A DNA stretch of 64,000 nucleotides, taken from an uncultured Christensenella sp. GTDB lineage: Bacteria > Bacillota > Clostridia > Christensenellales > Borkfalkiaceae. A program made the position numbers and the translations under genes. The stretch spans positions 186,001 to 250,000 of the forward strand of contig CAJTUK010000004.1 in assembly GCA_910579525.1 (NCBI GenBank), written 5' to 3'. Of the stretch, positions 16,819 to 25,234 are shown piece after piece. Position 1 is the stretch's first letter. Every line of letters starts with the position of its first letter. Under the pieces are notes generated by a model. The model was not told the DNA's origin and did not search any database. It was given only the letters and a program-made list of their open reading frames with translations.

Positions 16819-17123
16819 TGCCGCCCGATTTACATAGATTTACCCCAACCGGTGCTCGAATATATGTACGCTCCGAAGATGGCAGACAAGTTGAACTTAA
16901 TCTTGCTCACGTCCAAGAGATACATTTTGACCGCGGCGCCGACCACGATTATATGGCAAATGCCTTTAGGTATTTTGACGCAGCAGCTGAGCAAGTCGGT
17001 ATCACGCTAAAGGGCTTACAGCTTGCCGTAAAACTCTCTACACCGGATGGCGAAGAGAAAGACGTATCCTACGAAGATTGGGAGCGCATGATACTGAACG
17101 GCATCCATAACGAAGACAAATAA
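16818..17123 (+). CDS. Conserved phage protein of unknown function
   Basis: 101 residues, acidic, mixed alpha/beta by composition, with no motif recognised. It overlaps the HD gene by one base pair of the stop codon and is followed 15 nt later by the ERF gene, so it belongs to the same transcription unit. Confidence 0.6.
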   Translation: MPPDLHRFTPTGARIYVRSEDGRQVELNLAHVQEIHFDRGADHDYMANAFRYFDAAAEQVGITLKGLQLAVKLSTPDGEEKDVSYEDWERMILNGIHNEDK

Positions 17124-17138
17124 TTAAAGGAGGCAAAA

Positions 17139-17888
17139 ATGCCAGATACAGAAAAGTTAAACATTCACCAAAAGATTTTGAAGATTGCCGACGCTGCCGG
17201 GGTTCTTCAAAAGACCAAGTCGGGCTACAACTACAAGTACGTGCCCGAAGAAGAGATTCAGGCGAAAGTAACTGCTTGTATGCAAAAGTATGGAGTTATG
17301 CTCTACCACTCCATCGTTCAAGGCACGCTTCGTGTTCAACCTTATACATACGAAAAATACGACGCGAAACTCAAAGCAAACAAGACAGTCAACGAGTTCG
17401 TCGTCACCGCCGACTCTGTGTACAAATGGGTCAACGCCGAGACCCCCGGCGAGTACATCGAAGTACCTTGGGCTCTCGTAGGGCAAATGGAAGACGCATC
17501 TCAAGCGTTCGGCGCGGCAGAAACATACTGCAACAGATACTTCCTTATGAAGTCGTTACAGCTTGCAACATCCGAAGCAGACCCCGACGAGTACAGAAGC
17601 AAACAAAAGGAAGCCGAAGGTTATGATCAAGAAAAAGAGCAAAAGGCTGCGGCGGAAGAACTTGCAAAAGCCGTTAAGGAAATCTTAGACAAGGGCTCCG
17701 AGCTCATCAAAAAAGGTTTCGCAAAAGAAGAAGTTATGGCAGTTGTAGGAAAATACAACAACGGCAACTCCAACCCTTCGAGCATCAAGTCGATTGAGAT
17801 TTGCGCGGCGGTTATGGCAGAATTTGCGGAGCTCGAAAAGTCAAAAGCAAGCAAAAAGTCAACCACACCAAAAGGAGAAACGAAATGA
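17139..17888 (+). CDS. ERF-family single-strand annealing recombinase
   Basis: 249 residues. The ERF core is clear: GYNYKYVPEEEI near the N-terminus and VGQMEDASQAFGAAETYCNRYFLMKSLQLAT (about 112-146), the conserved MDA-xAFGAAxTYaxRY block. A basic/alanine-rich C-terminus follows. It anneals complementary single strands in phage recombination. ATG 17139 follows AAGGAGG. Its stop overlaps the SSB-like gene (ATGA). Confidence 0.92.
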   Translation: MPDTEKLNIHQKILKIADAAGVLQKTKSGYNYKYVPEEEIQAKVTACMQKYGVMLYHSIVQGTLRVQPYTYEKYDAKLKANKTVNEFVVTADSVYKWVNAETPGEYIEVPWALVGQMEDASQAFGAAETYCNRYFLMKSLQLATSEADPDEYRSKQKEAEGYDQEKEQKAAAEELAKAVKEILDKGSELIKKGFAKEEVMAVVGKYNNGNSNPSSIKSIEICAAVMAEFAELEKSKASKKSTTPKGETK

Positions 17889-18283
17889 TTTTTAACGACA
17901 ACAAAATCTACGCAAAAGTATGGAAAGTAACGCCGTCCGAGAACGGCAAGTACGTTGACCTTCAAATTACCACATCGGAAAAGGACAATGACGGCAACTA
18001 CGTAAACTCATCGTGGTTCCCTCGCGTTATCGGCAAAGCGGTTAACACCTTGAAAGGTTTGAAGCGCGAAGACCGCATCATCATTACGAAGTCGAAGTTC
18101 ACCAACGAACGCAGAGACACCGACGACGGCAAGAAGTCCTTCTTCCGCTTCCTCATCCTCGAAGCAGAAATCGAAGGCAGCGAAAGGTCAGGCGGCAACA
18201 CTCCCGCGACGGAAACCAATAAGAAGAATAAGCCGAAAGAGGAACCTGCTCCTGCGGCGGCTGAGGACGCTTGTCCTTGGTAA
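17885..18283 (+). CDS. SSB-like single-strand DNA-binding protein
   Basis: 132 residues. The N-terminal 85 residues look like an OB fold (KIYAKVWKV, YVDLQITTSEKD, SWFPRVIGK). A Pro/Glu/Ala-rich disordered tail ends in EDACPW, an acidic-aromatic tip like the DDDIPF interaction peptide of bacterial SSB. Its place between ERF and a RecB-like nuclease supports ssDNA binding. The call is from layout rather than strong sequence identity. Confidence 0.6.
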   Translation: MIFNDNKIYAKVWKVTPSENGKYVDLQITTSEKDNDGNYVNSSWFPRVIGKAVNTLKGLKREDRIIITKSKFTNERRDTDDGKKSFFRFLILEAEIEGSERSGGNTPATETNKKNKPKEEPAPAAAEDACPW

Positions 18284-19026
18284 GCGGAGAGCCAAGAAAG
18301 GAACGGTATAGTTTTTCTAAGTTATCAGCATTCCACACCTGCAAGTACGGGTACAAGATGACATACATAGACCATAAGAAAGGCATCGGAAATTGCTTCA
18401 GTTCTTATGGTCTTGAAGTTCACTCCATTATGGAGAGATACGCAAAGGGCGAACTTACCCTTTGGGATTTGGTAGGCATATATGAGTGGGAATTTGACGC
18501 GGCGGTGCCCGAAAAGTTCCCTTCTACCAAGTACTGCAAAGATATGCGAAAGCTCTACTACGATCAAGGGCTTGAGTACCTGAAAAACTTTGCAGGATAC
18601 GATGACAGAAAAATATTAGAAGTTGAATCACAGTTCGATTACGAAATTGACGACTGGACTTTTAACGGCGTAATCGACTTAGTTTTTGAAGACAAAGACG
18701 GAAAGCTTATTATACAAGACTATAAATCCAAGAGTTCTTTCAAGAACAAGCGCGAACAAGCGGAATATGCACGACAGCTTTATCTGTACGCATTATTTGT
18801 GAAGAAAAAATACGGTAGATATCCAGATATCCTTCGCTTTATGATGTTCAGAAAAAATATGTCGATTGACATACCGTTCGACGAGTCCAGCTTAAACGAA
18901 GCTTTAAGTTGGGCAAGAGAGACGGTGAAAGAAATCCGTGAGTGTTGGGATTTCACACCGACGTGTGACGAGTTCTTTAGCGAGAACTTGTGCAATCATC
19001 GCGAGTATTGCGAAAGCAAAATATAG
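18277..19026 (+). CDS. PD-(D/E)XK nuclease, Cas4/RecB-like, with putative Fe-S cysteines
   Basis: 249 residues from TTG 18277 (GAGGA 9 nt upstream; TTG 18271 is an alternative). It begins YSFSKLSAFHTCKYGYKMTYID, the RecB/AddB-type nuclease opening with a cysteine. The nuclease core is FNGVIDLVFEDKDGKLIIQDYKSKS (the D-x(n)-D-Y-K motif, about residues 130-155), followed by RQLYLYALFVKKKYG. It ends with cysteines NLCNHREYC, so four spaced cysteines could hold a 4Fe-4S cluster as in Cas4. Probably a 5'-3' exonuclease partner for ERF. Confidence 0.85.
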   Translation: MVSGEPRKERYSFSKLSAFHTCKYGYKMTYIDHKKGIGNCFSSYGLEVHSIMERYAKGELTLWDLVGIYEWEFDAAVPEKFPSTKYCKDMRKLYYDQGLEYLKNFAGYDDRKILEVESQFDYEIDDWTFNGVIDLVFEDKDGKLIIQDYKSKSSFKNKREQAEYARQLYLYALFVKKKYGRYPDILRFMMFRKNMSIDIPFDESSLNEALSWARETVKEIRECWDFTPTCDEFFSENLCNHREYCESKI

Positions 19027-19044
19027 CATTGGAGGTATAGGCTT

Positions 19045-21006
19045 ATTCTTGTCGAAAAGGAACAAATTCTAAAAGCAAAAGCAAAGCTTGGCGACAGAAA
19101 CGCAGAAATAATTGCTGAGCTATTAAACCTCGAAAAGTATGATGCCGTAAATAAAAAAGCACTATGCCCGTGGCATTTAGAAGACTCACCGAGTTTCATC
19201 TACAACCCAAAGACATTCAGTTTCCACTGCTTTGGGTGCGGTAGAAATACAGATATCATCGATGCGTACACTCACACGGGAATGACATATCTTGAGGCAC
19301 TGCAAAAATTATTCGAGGAAGCAAAGATGTCCGTCTCTTTCGGAGAGAAAGGCGTCAAAACTAAATATCAGTACAGATACCCAAAAGAAGAGCCACTGAA
19401 TGACAAAGAGCACGTCTATACATATTTGGCTCAACGACACATATCACAAACCACAGTAGATGCTGTTGACGTCCGCGAAGACGCTCACGGCAACATCGTG
19501 TTCAACTACTACGACACCAATGATGTTCTCTGCCTCGTTAAATATCGTCCGTCACATAAGATTGATAAGGCGAACGGCGAGATAAAGGCTTGGTGCCAAA
19601 AAGACGCAGACACAACCCCTCTACTCTTTAATATGAACAGAGTCAACACAACCTCTCCCCTTTTAATTTGCGAGGGCGAAATTGACTGTATGGCTGCCAT
19701 CGAGGCAGGCTTTACGAACGCAGTTTCGGTACCGCTTGGCGCAAACAACTACGGCTGGATTGAGGAAAACTTTGATTGGCTCGAACAGTTTGAGAGCATC
19801 ATCATTTGTTCGGATAATGATGAAGCAGGCATCAAAATGCAAAAGGAATGTGTGTTCCGACTTGGTTCTTGGAGAACAAAAGTTGTCGGCATTCCACTCT
19901 TCCACTACGATGCCGAGCAAGACAAGCGCTTCCCTATGAAAGACCTTAACCACGTCTTGTACTACGAAGGGAAAGACGCCGTACTCGAACTCATACATAA
20001 CGCAAAAGACACGCCTGTCGATAGTGTTTCGGACTTCTCCGACATCACCAATATTGACTTGGATCAAATCGACGGCATAAAGACTGGCATCCCTGATTTA
20101 GATAAGAAACTTATGAAGTTGTTCTACGGAACATTCACAATTGTTACGGGCGTCAATGGCTCTGGTAAGTCATCGTTCCTCTCACAGTTAATATGTAACG
20201 CGGTAGACGAAGATAAGAACGCCTTCCTCTACTCTGGCGAGTTACCCAACTTCCAGAGCAAGAACTGGATTAACTACATCCTCGCCGGACAGCGCAACGT
20301 GAGAGAGTATAACTTCAACGGTGCAACTTATTGGAAGGTAACTCCAGAAGCACAAAAAGCGATGAATGAATACTATCGCGGAAGGCTCTTCATCTACAAG
20401 GACGGCTACGACCATAAGGTAGATTCCATACTGAAATCTATGGAAGATTCTACGAGGAAATATGGGTGTAAGTTACACATCATCGATAACCTGACGTCTG
20501 TCAACCTCGAAGCGAACGAGCAGAACAAGTATCAGAAACAAGAAGAATTTGTTACACGGCTCATCGACTTTGCGAAGAAGTACAACGTCGCGGTTCTCTT
20601 GGTTGTACACCCACACAAGATTGAACAAATGCGCAGGCTGAACAAAATGGATATCCAAGGCATCTCGGCAATCATCGATTTGGCTCACAGGATTTTGAGT
20701 TTGTACAGAGTAACACAAGACGATAGGCGCGGCGTTCCTAATAAGCGTGGCGGCTGGTACAAAGAACCTATTAAGTTCGATGTACTGTGCGACATCTTAA
20801 AGGATAGATTGCTCGGATTTGAGGGCAGTTCCGCTGGGCTCTACTACGACAAACCGTCAAGGCGCTTCTTCGTTGACGAAGAGTCACTTGACAAACGATA
20901 TGGCTGGGACAATGAAGAGTACGCTGGCGCACTCCCCTTCCCGCCGCCTCAACTTTATCAGCAAGATGAAGAAGAGATTTATGGACACATTTCTGGAGAA
21001 GGCTAA
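19045..21006 (+). CDS. Primase-helicase (zinc finger, TOPRIM, DnaB-type helicase); start probably ATT
   Basis: The frame opens after a stop at 19,024 and has no ATG, GTG or TTG before the zinc finger. GGAGG at 19,031-19,035 is 9 nt upstream of ATT 19,045, the best-placed start (about 653 residues). Order of domains: CHC2-type zinc ribbon (CPWHLEDSPSF...FHCFGCG, about 50-72), TOPRIM (ICEGEIDCMAAIEAG and IICSDNDEAG), linker, and RecA-fold helicase with Walker A GVNGSGKSS (about 368). This is T7 gp4 layout. ATG 19,282 would give a shorter form without the zinc finger, like T7 gp4B, but has no good ribosome binding site. The stop overlaps the polymerase start (TAATG). Confidence 0.88.
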   Translation: MLVEKEQILKAKAKLGDRNAEIIAELLNLEKYDAVNKKALCPWHLEDSPSFIYNPKTFSFHCFGCGRNTDIIDAYTHTGMTYLEALQKLFEEAKMSVSFGEKGVKTKYQYRYPKEEPLNDKEHVYTYLAQRHISQTTVDAVDVREDAHGNIVFNYYDTNDVLCLVKYRPSHKIDKANGEIKAWCQKDADTTPLLFNMNRVNTTSPLLICEGEIDCMAAIEAGFTNAVSVPLGANNYGWIEENFDWLEQFESIIICSDNDEAGIKMQKECVFRLGSWRTKVVGIPLFHYDAEQDKRFPMKDLNHVLYYEGKDAVLELIHNAKDTPVDSVSDFSDITNIDLDQIDGIKTGIPDLDKKLMKLFYGTFTIVTGVNGSGKSSFLSQLICNAVDEDKNAFLYSGELPNFQSKNWINYILAGQRNVREYNFNGATYWKVTPEAQKAMNEYYRGRLFIYKDGYDHKVDSILKSMEDSTRKYGCKLHIIDNLTSVNLEANEQNKYQKQEEFVTRLIDFAKKYNVAVLLVVHPHKIEQMRRLNKMDIQGISAIIDLAHRILSLYRVTQDDRRGVPNKRGGWYKEPIKFDVLCDILKDRLLGFEGSSAGLYYDKPSRRFFVDEESLDKRYGWDNEEYAGALPFPPPQLYQQDEEEIYGHISGEG

Positions 21007-24000
21007 TGAAAGTATTTCAAAACTACCATCGTCATGCGATGTACACAAACGTAAGAATATCCGACTCGGCGGTAACCCCTAAGGATTACGCCGAGAGAGC
21101 GAAAGCTCTTGGGCACGGTATCCTATCATCTGCTGAACACGGATGGCAAGGTAACTACTTTGAAACGGTTCGGCTTGCGAAAGAATACGGTCTCAAACCA
21201 CTTATAGGTGCCGAGGCGTACTGGGTTAAAGACAGAGCAGAGAAAGACAGAACGAACTGCCACATCTTCTTGGGAGCTAAAAATGAGCGCGGCAGGCAGG
21301 CATTGAACGACGTTTTGTCCGAAGCAAACCTCACAGGTTTCTACGGGCAGCCGAGGCTCGACGTACCGCTGCTCCTCTCACTTCCAAAGGATGACTTAAT
21401 TGTAACAACGGCTTGTATAGCATATTGGCGTTATGAAAACATTGAAGAGATAACCGCTATGCTTGCAAAGCACTTTGGCAAAAACTTCTTCCTTGAAGTT
21501 CAGTATCACAACACAGAGTCTCAGCGTGAACTTAACAAAAGAATATTGCGCTTACATAACGAATTGAAGATACCTCTTATTATGGGGTGCGACAGTCACT
21601 ACATAGGCGCAGACCAAGGTCAAACAAGAACCGACTTCCTCGTATCGAAAGGGTTAACATACCCCGACGAGGAAGGGTGGTTCCTCGACTATCCAGATGG
21701 CGACACAGCATACGAAAGGTTTGCTAACCAATGCGTGTTAAGCCACAGTGAAATTAACGACGCTATGGATAACACAGGCGTCTTTCTCGAAGTTGAAGAA
21801 TATGACAGTCCTATCTTCAACACCGATATTAAAATGCCCTCCCTCTTCCCTACTTTGTCACAAGAAGAAAAGAACGAGAAGTACAAGAGCTTGGTATGGA
21901 GCGGCTGGGAAGAATATAAAAAGTCGGTGCCCGAAGATAAATGGGCTTTGTACGAGTCCGAAATTGAAAAAGAAATTAAGACCGTTGAAGACACACATAT
22001 GGCTGACTACTTCATCGACAACTACCACATCATCCGCAAAGGAAAAGAGAACGGCGGATGGTTGACAAAAAGCGGACGTGGCTCCGCGGTATCGTTCATC
22101 ACAAATATGCTTCTTGGCTTCACCGAAGTTGACAGAATTGCAGCCAAAGTGCATATGTACCCAGAACGTTTTATGAGCGCAACGAGAATTCTACAAAGCG
22201 GCTCCTTGCCCGATATAGACTTCAACTGCGCACCCGTAGAACCGTTTGCTCGCGCACAGCAAGAAATACTTGGCGAAGACCACGCCTACCCTATGGTAGC
22301 TTATGGCACCATGCAGAAATCGGCGGCTTGGAAACTCTACGCAAAGTCACAAGGCATATCCTTCGAGATCGCCAATGCGGTGTCCGAACAAATTAAAAAG
22401 TACGAAGCTGCCGTTAAGCACGCCCCCGAAGACGAAAAAGATGACATCAACGTCTTCGATTACATTGATAAAGACTTCCACGAGATATATGAAAAAAGCA
22501 AAGACTATCTCGGTCTTGTAACCTCGTGGAGTATTGCACCCTGCTCATACCTGCTCTATGAGGGCAGCATCAGAAAAGAAATTGGCTTAGTTAAAGTCAA
22601 AGACCACCTCTGCTGTTTAATGGACGGTCACTGGGCAGAAGCTTGTCACTTCCTCAAGAATGACTTGCTGAAAGTATCTGTGGTTGACTTAATTTATCGA
22701 GCCTACCACCGCATTGGAATTGAACCACCGACTGTTACCGAACTTCTTAAAATGTGTCCACCCGACGATAAGGCTTGGGAGATATACGAAAAAGGTTGCA
22801 CTCTTGGTATCAACCAATGTGAACAGACAGGAACGGCTTCGAGAGTAACGAAGTACAAGCCGAAGAATATATCGGAGCTTGGTGCATTCGTTGCTGCTAT
22901 TCGCCCCGGCTTCAAGTCAATGTATAAGACATTTGAAGAACGCAAACCGTTTGCATACGGCGTCAAGGCGTTTGATGAACTGATACAGACAGACGAAATG
23001 CCGAGCAGCTTCTTGCTCTACCAAGAACAAGAAATGGCAGCTCTGAACTACGCTGGCATTGATATGAGCGACTGCTATACGGCAATAAAAAACATTGCTA
23101 AAAAGCGCGCTGATAAGGTGTTGGCATATAAAGAGAAGTTCATTAACGGCTTCTCTCAGGTAATGATTGAAGACGAGCATAAGACGCCAGAAGAAGCGGC
23201 ATCTATGTCGCAAGAGCTGTGGCAAATCATTGAAGACTCGTCAAGATACTCATTCAACGCATCCCACTCCTATTGCGTTGCTTTGGATAGTCTGTACGGC
23301 GCTTGGCTTAAAGCACACCACCCGTTGGAGTTCTATGAAGTGTTACTTACCCTCGCCGAACAAAAGGGCGACAAAGACAAAATGAACGCCCTTAAAGAAG
23401 AGGCTGAAAGTTACTTCAATATAAAGTTTCCGCCGTTTAGGTTTGGACAGGATAACCGTTCAATTAAAGCAGACGTTGAAAACAACTTGATTGTGAACTC
23501 TCTTTCCGCAATAAAAGGATTTAGCCTTTCGGTCGGCGCAGCCTTATATGATTGCAGTAAAAATAACTTTACTTCATTCGTTGATGTGCTGGCGTGGCTG
23601 GATAAAAAAGCTCTCAAGGCTTCAAAGGTTAGACCCCTCATCACAATCGACTACTTCCAACAGTTTGGTAACATTAACGAACTCCTCTCCATCCTTGATT
23701 TGTGGGAGTTGTTAAAGCAAGGTCAAGCAAAGTCGGTCAGAAAAGACAAAGTGACATCCATTGTTGTGCAGCGGATATTGTCGTACAACTGTTCAACCAC
23801 GAACAAAGACGGCACAGAGTCTGCATCTTACAGAATGGAAAACGAACAAACGACAATGAAGTGTTTGTATGACTTCGAGCAATACATAAAGCAACATCCA
23901 ATGCCATCACCGTCGATGAAACAACAGATACAGTACAGTATGGACATCCTCGGTTACGCTGACGTTGTAACCAACCGTGAAGAAGATCGCAGAAGACTTC

Positions 24001-24221
24001 TCATAACAGATGTCGTCCCCCTCTCAAGCGCGGGCGGTGAAGTGTGGTCTTACAGAGTTGGAACACGAAGCCTCGGCAGTGGTAAGACAGCTCGGCTCAC
24101 AGTTAAGGCAAACATATATGATAAGAAACCCATTAAGGCTGGCGACATTATATATGCTGCCGACCTCTACAAAAATCAAACGGGCTATTGGTATCTTATA
24201 GCCTACAACAAGGAGGCTTAA
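21006..24221 (+). CDS. DnaE-type (C-family) replicative DNA polymerase
   Basis: 1,071 residues. The N-terminal PHP domain begins YHRHAMYTN with later histidines, followed by the palm, with the catalytic aspartates in PDIDFN (about 402-407) and YGTMQKSAAWK, then the finger domain (YQEQEMA, NASHSYCVALDS). The C-terminal 120 residues resemble an OB-type tail. It is shorter than host DnaE (about 1,150). The gene starts inside the primase-helicase stop. With that protein, ERF and SSB it forms a nearly self-sufficient replisome. Confidence 0.94.
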   Translation: MKVFQNYHRHAMYTNVRISDSAVTPKDYAERAKALGHGILSSAEHGWQGNYFETVRLAKEYGLKPLIGAEAYWVKDRAEKDRTNCHIFLGAKNERGRQALNDVLSEANLTGFYGQPRLDVPLLLSLPKDDLIVTTACIAYWRYENIEEITAMLAKHFGKNFFLEVQYHNTESQRELNKRILRLHNELKIPLIMGCDSHYIGADQGQTRTDFLVSKGLTYPDEEGWFLDYPDGDTAYERFANQCVLSHSEINDAMDNTGVFLEVEEYDSPIFNTDIKMPSLFPTLSQEEKNEKYKSLVWSGWEEYKKSVPEDKWALYESEIEKEIKTVEDTHMADYFIDNYHIIRKGKENGGWLTKSGRGSAVSFITNMLLGFTEVDRIAAKVHMYPERFMSATRILQSGSLPDIDFNCAPVEPFARAQQEILGEDHAYPMVAYGTMQKSAAWKLYAKSQGISFEIANAVSEQIKKYEAAVKHAPEDEKDDINVFDYIDKDFHEIYEKSKDYLGLVTSWSIAPCSYLLYEGSIRKEIGLVKVKDHLCCLMDGHWAEACHFLKNDLLKVSVVDLIYRAYHRIGIEPPTVTELLKMCPPDDKAWEIYEKGCTLGINQCEQTGTASRVTKYKPKNISELGAFVAAIRPGFKSMYKTFEERKPFAYGVKAFDELIQTDEMPSSFLLYQEQEMAALNYAGIDMSDCYTAIKNIAKKRADKVLAYKEKFINGFSQVMIEDEHKTPEEAASMSQELWQIIEDSSRYSFNASHSYCVALDSLYGAWLKAHHPLEFYEVLLTLAEQKGDKDKMNALKEEAESYFNIKFPPFRFGQDNRSIKADVENNLIVNSLSAIKGFSLSVGAALYDCSKNNFTSFVDVLAWLDKKALKASKVRPLITIDYFQQFGNINELLSILDLWELLKQGQAKSVRKDKVTSIVVQRILSYNCSTTNKDGTESASYRMENEQTTMKCLYDFEQYIKQHPMPSPSMKQQIQYSMDILGYADVVTNREEDRRRLLITDVVPLSSAGGEVWSYRVGTRSLGSGKTARLTVKANIYDKKPIKAGDIIYAADLYKNQTGYWYLIAYNKEA

Positions 24222-24233
24222 TGAAAGAAAAAT

Positions 24234-25019
24234 ATGAAGAGAAGAGAAGAGAAGAGAAGAGAAGAGAAGCCGCGACCAAGGTACATTGCGAGCTGTAGTT
24301 GCGGCAAAGACAGTCTCGCAATGCTGTCCGTCATAAAGGCTCATCCAGAAAAATATCCGCTTGATGAAATCGTAATATGCAAGATAAAGGCAACCAAAAC
24401 GATGAGTGGCTGTTTCCCTATTCAGCAAGCCTTCATCGACAGCATAATTCCTATTCTTCAAAAAGAATTTAATGTACCCGTGACGGTCATTGAGGACGAA
24501 ATGAGTTTTGAGGAAATTTTCTACACCAAGAAACAGTCGGGTAAGCGTGCGGGTAGCATATATGGTTTCCCCTACACTATCGGCGCTTGGTGTAACGACA
24601 GACTTAAAATGCGTCCAATCGATAAATACTTTAAGAAGCAAGGCAACCACGTTAGATATATTGGCATCGCATATGATGAACCTAATCGATATGCTCGCCT
24701 CGAAGAAAATGAAGTTGCGCCACTTTATGAAGAAAAAGTTATCGAAGCTGAGGCAAAAGAGATTTGCATACAAAACAATCGCCTCTCCCCTATCTATCAA
24801 TTCTTTGACCGTGATGGGTGTTGGTTTTGTCCTAAGCAATCGCTGTATAGCCTAAGAGTAATTTATGACCATTTCCCAGATTTATGGGAACAATTGAAAC
24901 TATGGCAAAAAGACAGTCCGACAACATTTAATTCTCACAGTTCTATTTTAGAACTGGATGAGAAGTTTCGAGCTGGCTTCCACCCAAAAAAGATAACAAG
25001 GAAAAAAATATGTACATAA
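24234..25019 (+). CDS. PAPS-reductase-family protein behind a pentanucleotide repeat (candidate phase-variable gene)
   Basis: 261 residues. The adenine-nucleotide alpha-hydrolase core starts RYIASCSCGKDSLAML (the SGKDS P-loop-like motif), with WCNDRLKMRPID and a cysteine pair GCWFCPKQS near residue 205, as in PAPS reductase/DndC relatives. The N-terminus is a low-complexity KRREE repeat encoded by AAGAG units (24,237-24,269). The strong AAGGAGG site before this gene drives ATG 24,221, which is out of frame and stops after 25 codons. The in-frame ATG 24,234 has little ribosome binding site. Gain of one unit or loss of two would put ATG 24,221 in frame. Function, possibly sulfur chemistry on nucleic acid, is not determined. 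Confidence 0.82.
   Translation: MKRREEKRREEKPRPRYIASCSCGKDSLAMLSVIKAHPEKYPLDEIVICKIKATKTMSGCFPIQQAFIDSIIPILQKEFNVPVTVIEDEMSFEEIFYTKKQSGKRAGSIYGFPYTIGAWCNDRLKMRPIDKYFKKQGNHVRYIGIAYDEPNRYARLEENEVAPLYEEKVIEAEAKEICIQNNRLSPIYQFFDRDGCWFCPKQSLYSLRVIYDHFPDLWEQLKLWQKDSPTTFNSHSSILELDEKFRAGFHPKKITRKKICT
24237..24269 (+). repeat. Pentanucleotide simple-sequence repeat (AAGAG, 6.6 perfect copies)
   Basis: 33 bp of uninterrupted AAGAG units inside the 5' end of the PAPS-reductase-like gene. Because 5 is not a multiple of 3, slippage by one unit changes the reading frame, the hallmark of contingency loci. Confidence 0.9.
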
Positions 25020-25234
25020 CAAAAAGAATGCGCGTTACTCATTTAATCTTCCCATTTACTGGGTCGGTGAGCAAAGGCATACTTGGTGCCTTGGGTTGAC
25101 ATCCTTTATTGCGAATTGGTGATTAAGATATCCGTAAAGCTCTGATTCAAATAGCGTCGTAAAGTCTACTGCGGCACGGGAAGCCATCGGAGCATCCTTA
25201 ATAAATTTGAGAAAAAATTTATTAAGGAGATTTT
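25020..25234 (+). other. 215-nt leader between the two PAPS-reductase genes, with possible RNA structure
   Basis: No ORF with support. An AAGGCA/TGCCTT hairpin lies near 25,073-25,091. ATTAAG at 25,122-25,127 could pair with CTTAAT in the hairpin at 25,195-25,228, giving a possible alternative fold. In a genome where neighbours overlap or nearly touch, a gap of this size suggests a regulatory leader. Confidence 0.45.
25195..25228 (+). promoter_or_regulatory. Hairpin hiding the ribosome binding site of the second PAPS-reductase gene
   Basis: A perfect 14-bp stem (25,195-25,208 with 25,215-25,228, 6-nt loop). The right arm contains AAGGA of the AAGGAGA site that serves ATG 25,235. No U-run follows, so it is not an intrinsic terminator. 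It should block ribosome loading until opened. Confidence 0.72.

Noticed and set aside
24221..24298. Short ORF from ATG 24,221 as an independent gene
   Set aside because: 25 codons made almost entirely of the repeat tract; better explained as the off-frame state of the PAPS-reductase gene.
25020..25234. A tRNA gene in the leader (a TTCAAAT loop-like sequence is present near 25,146)
   Set aside because: The T-stem does not pair and no acceptor or anticodon stem could be drawn. No tRNA was found elsewhere in the window.
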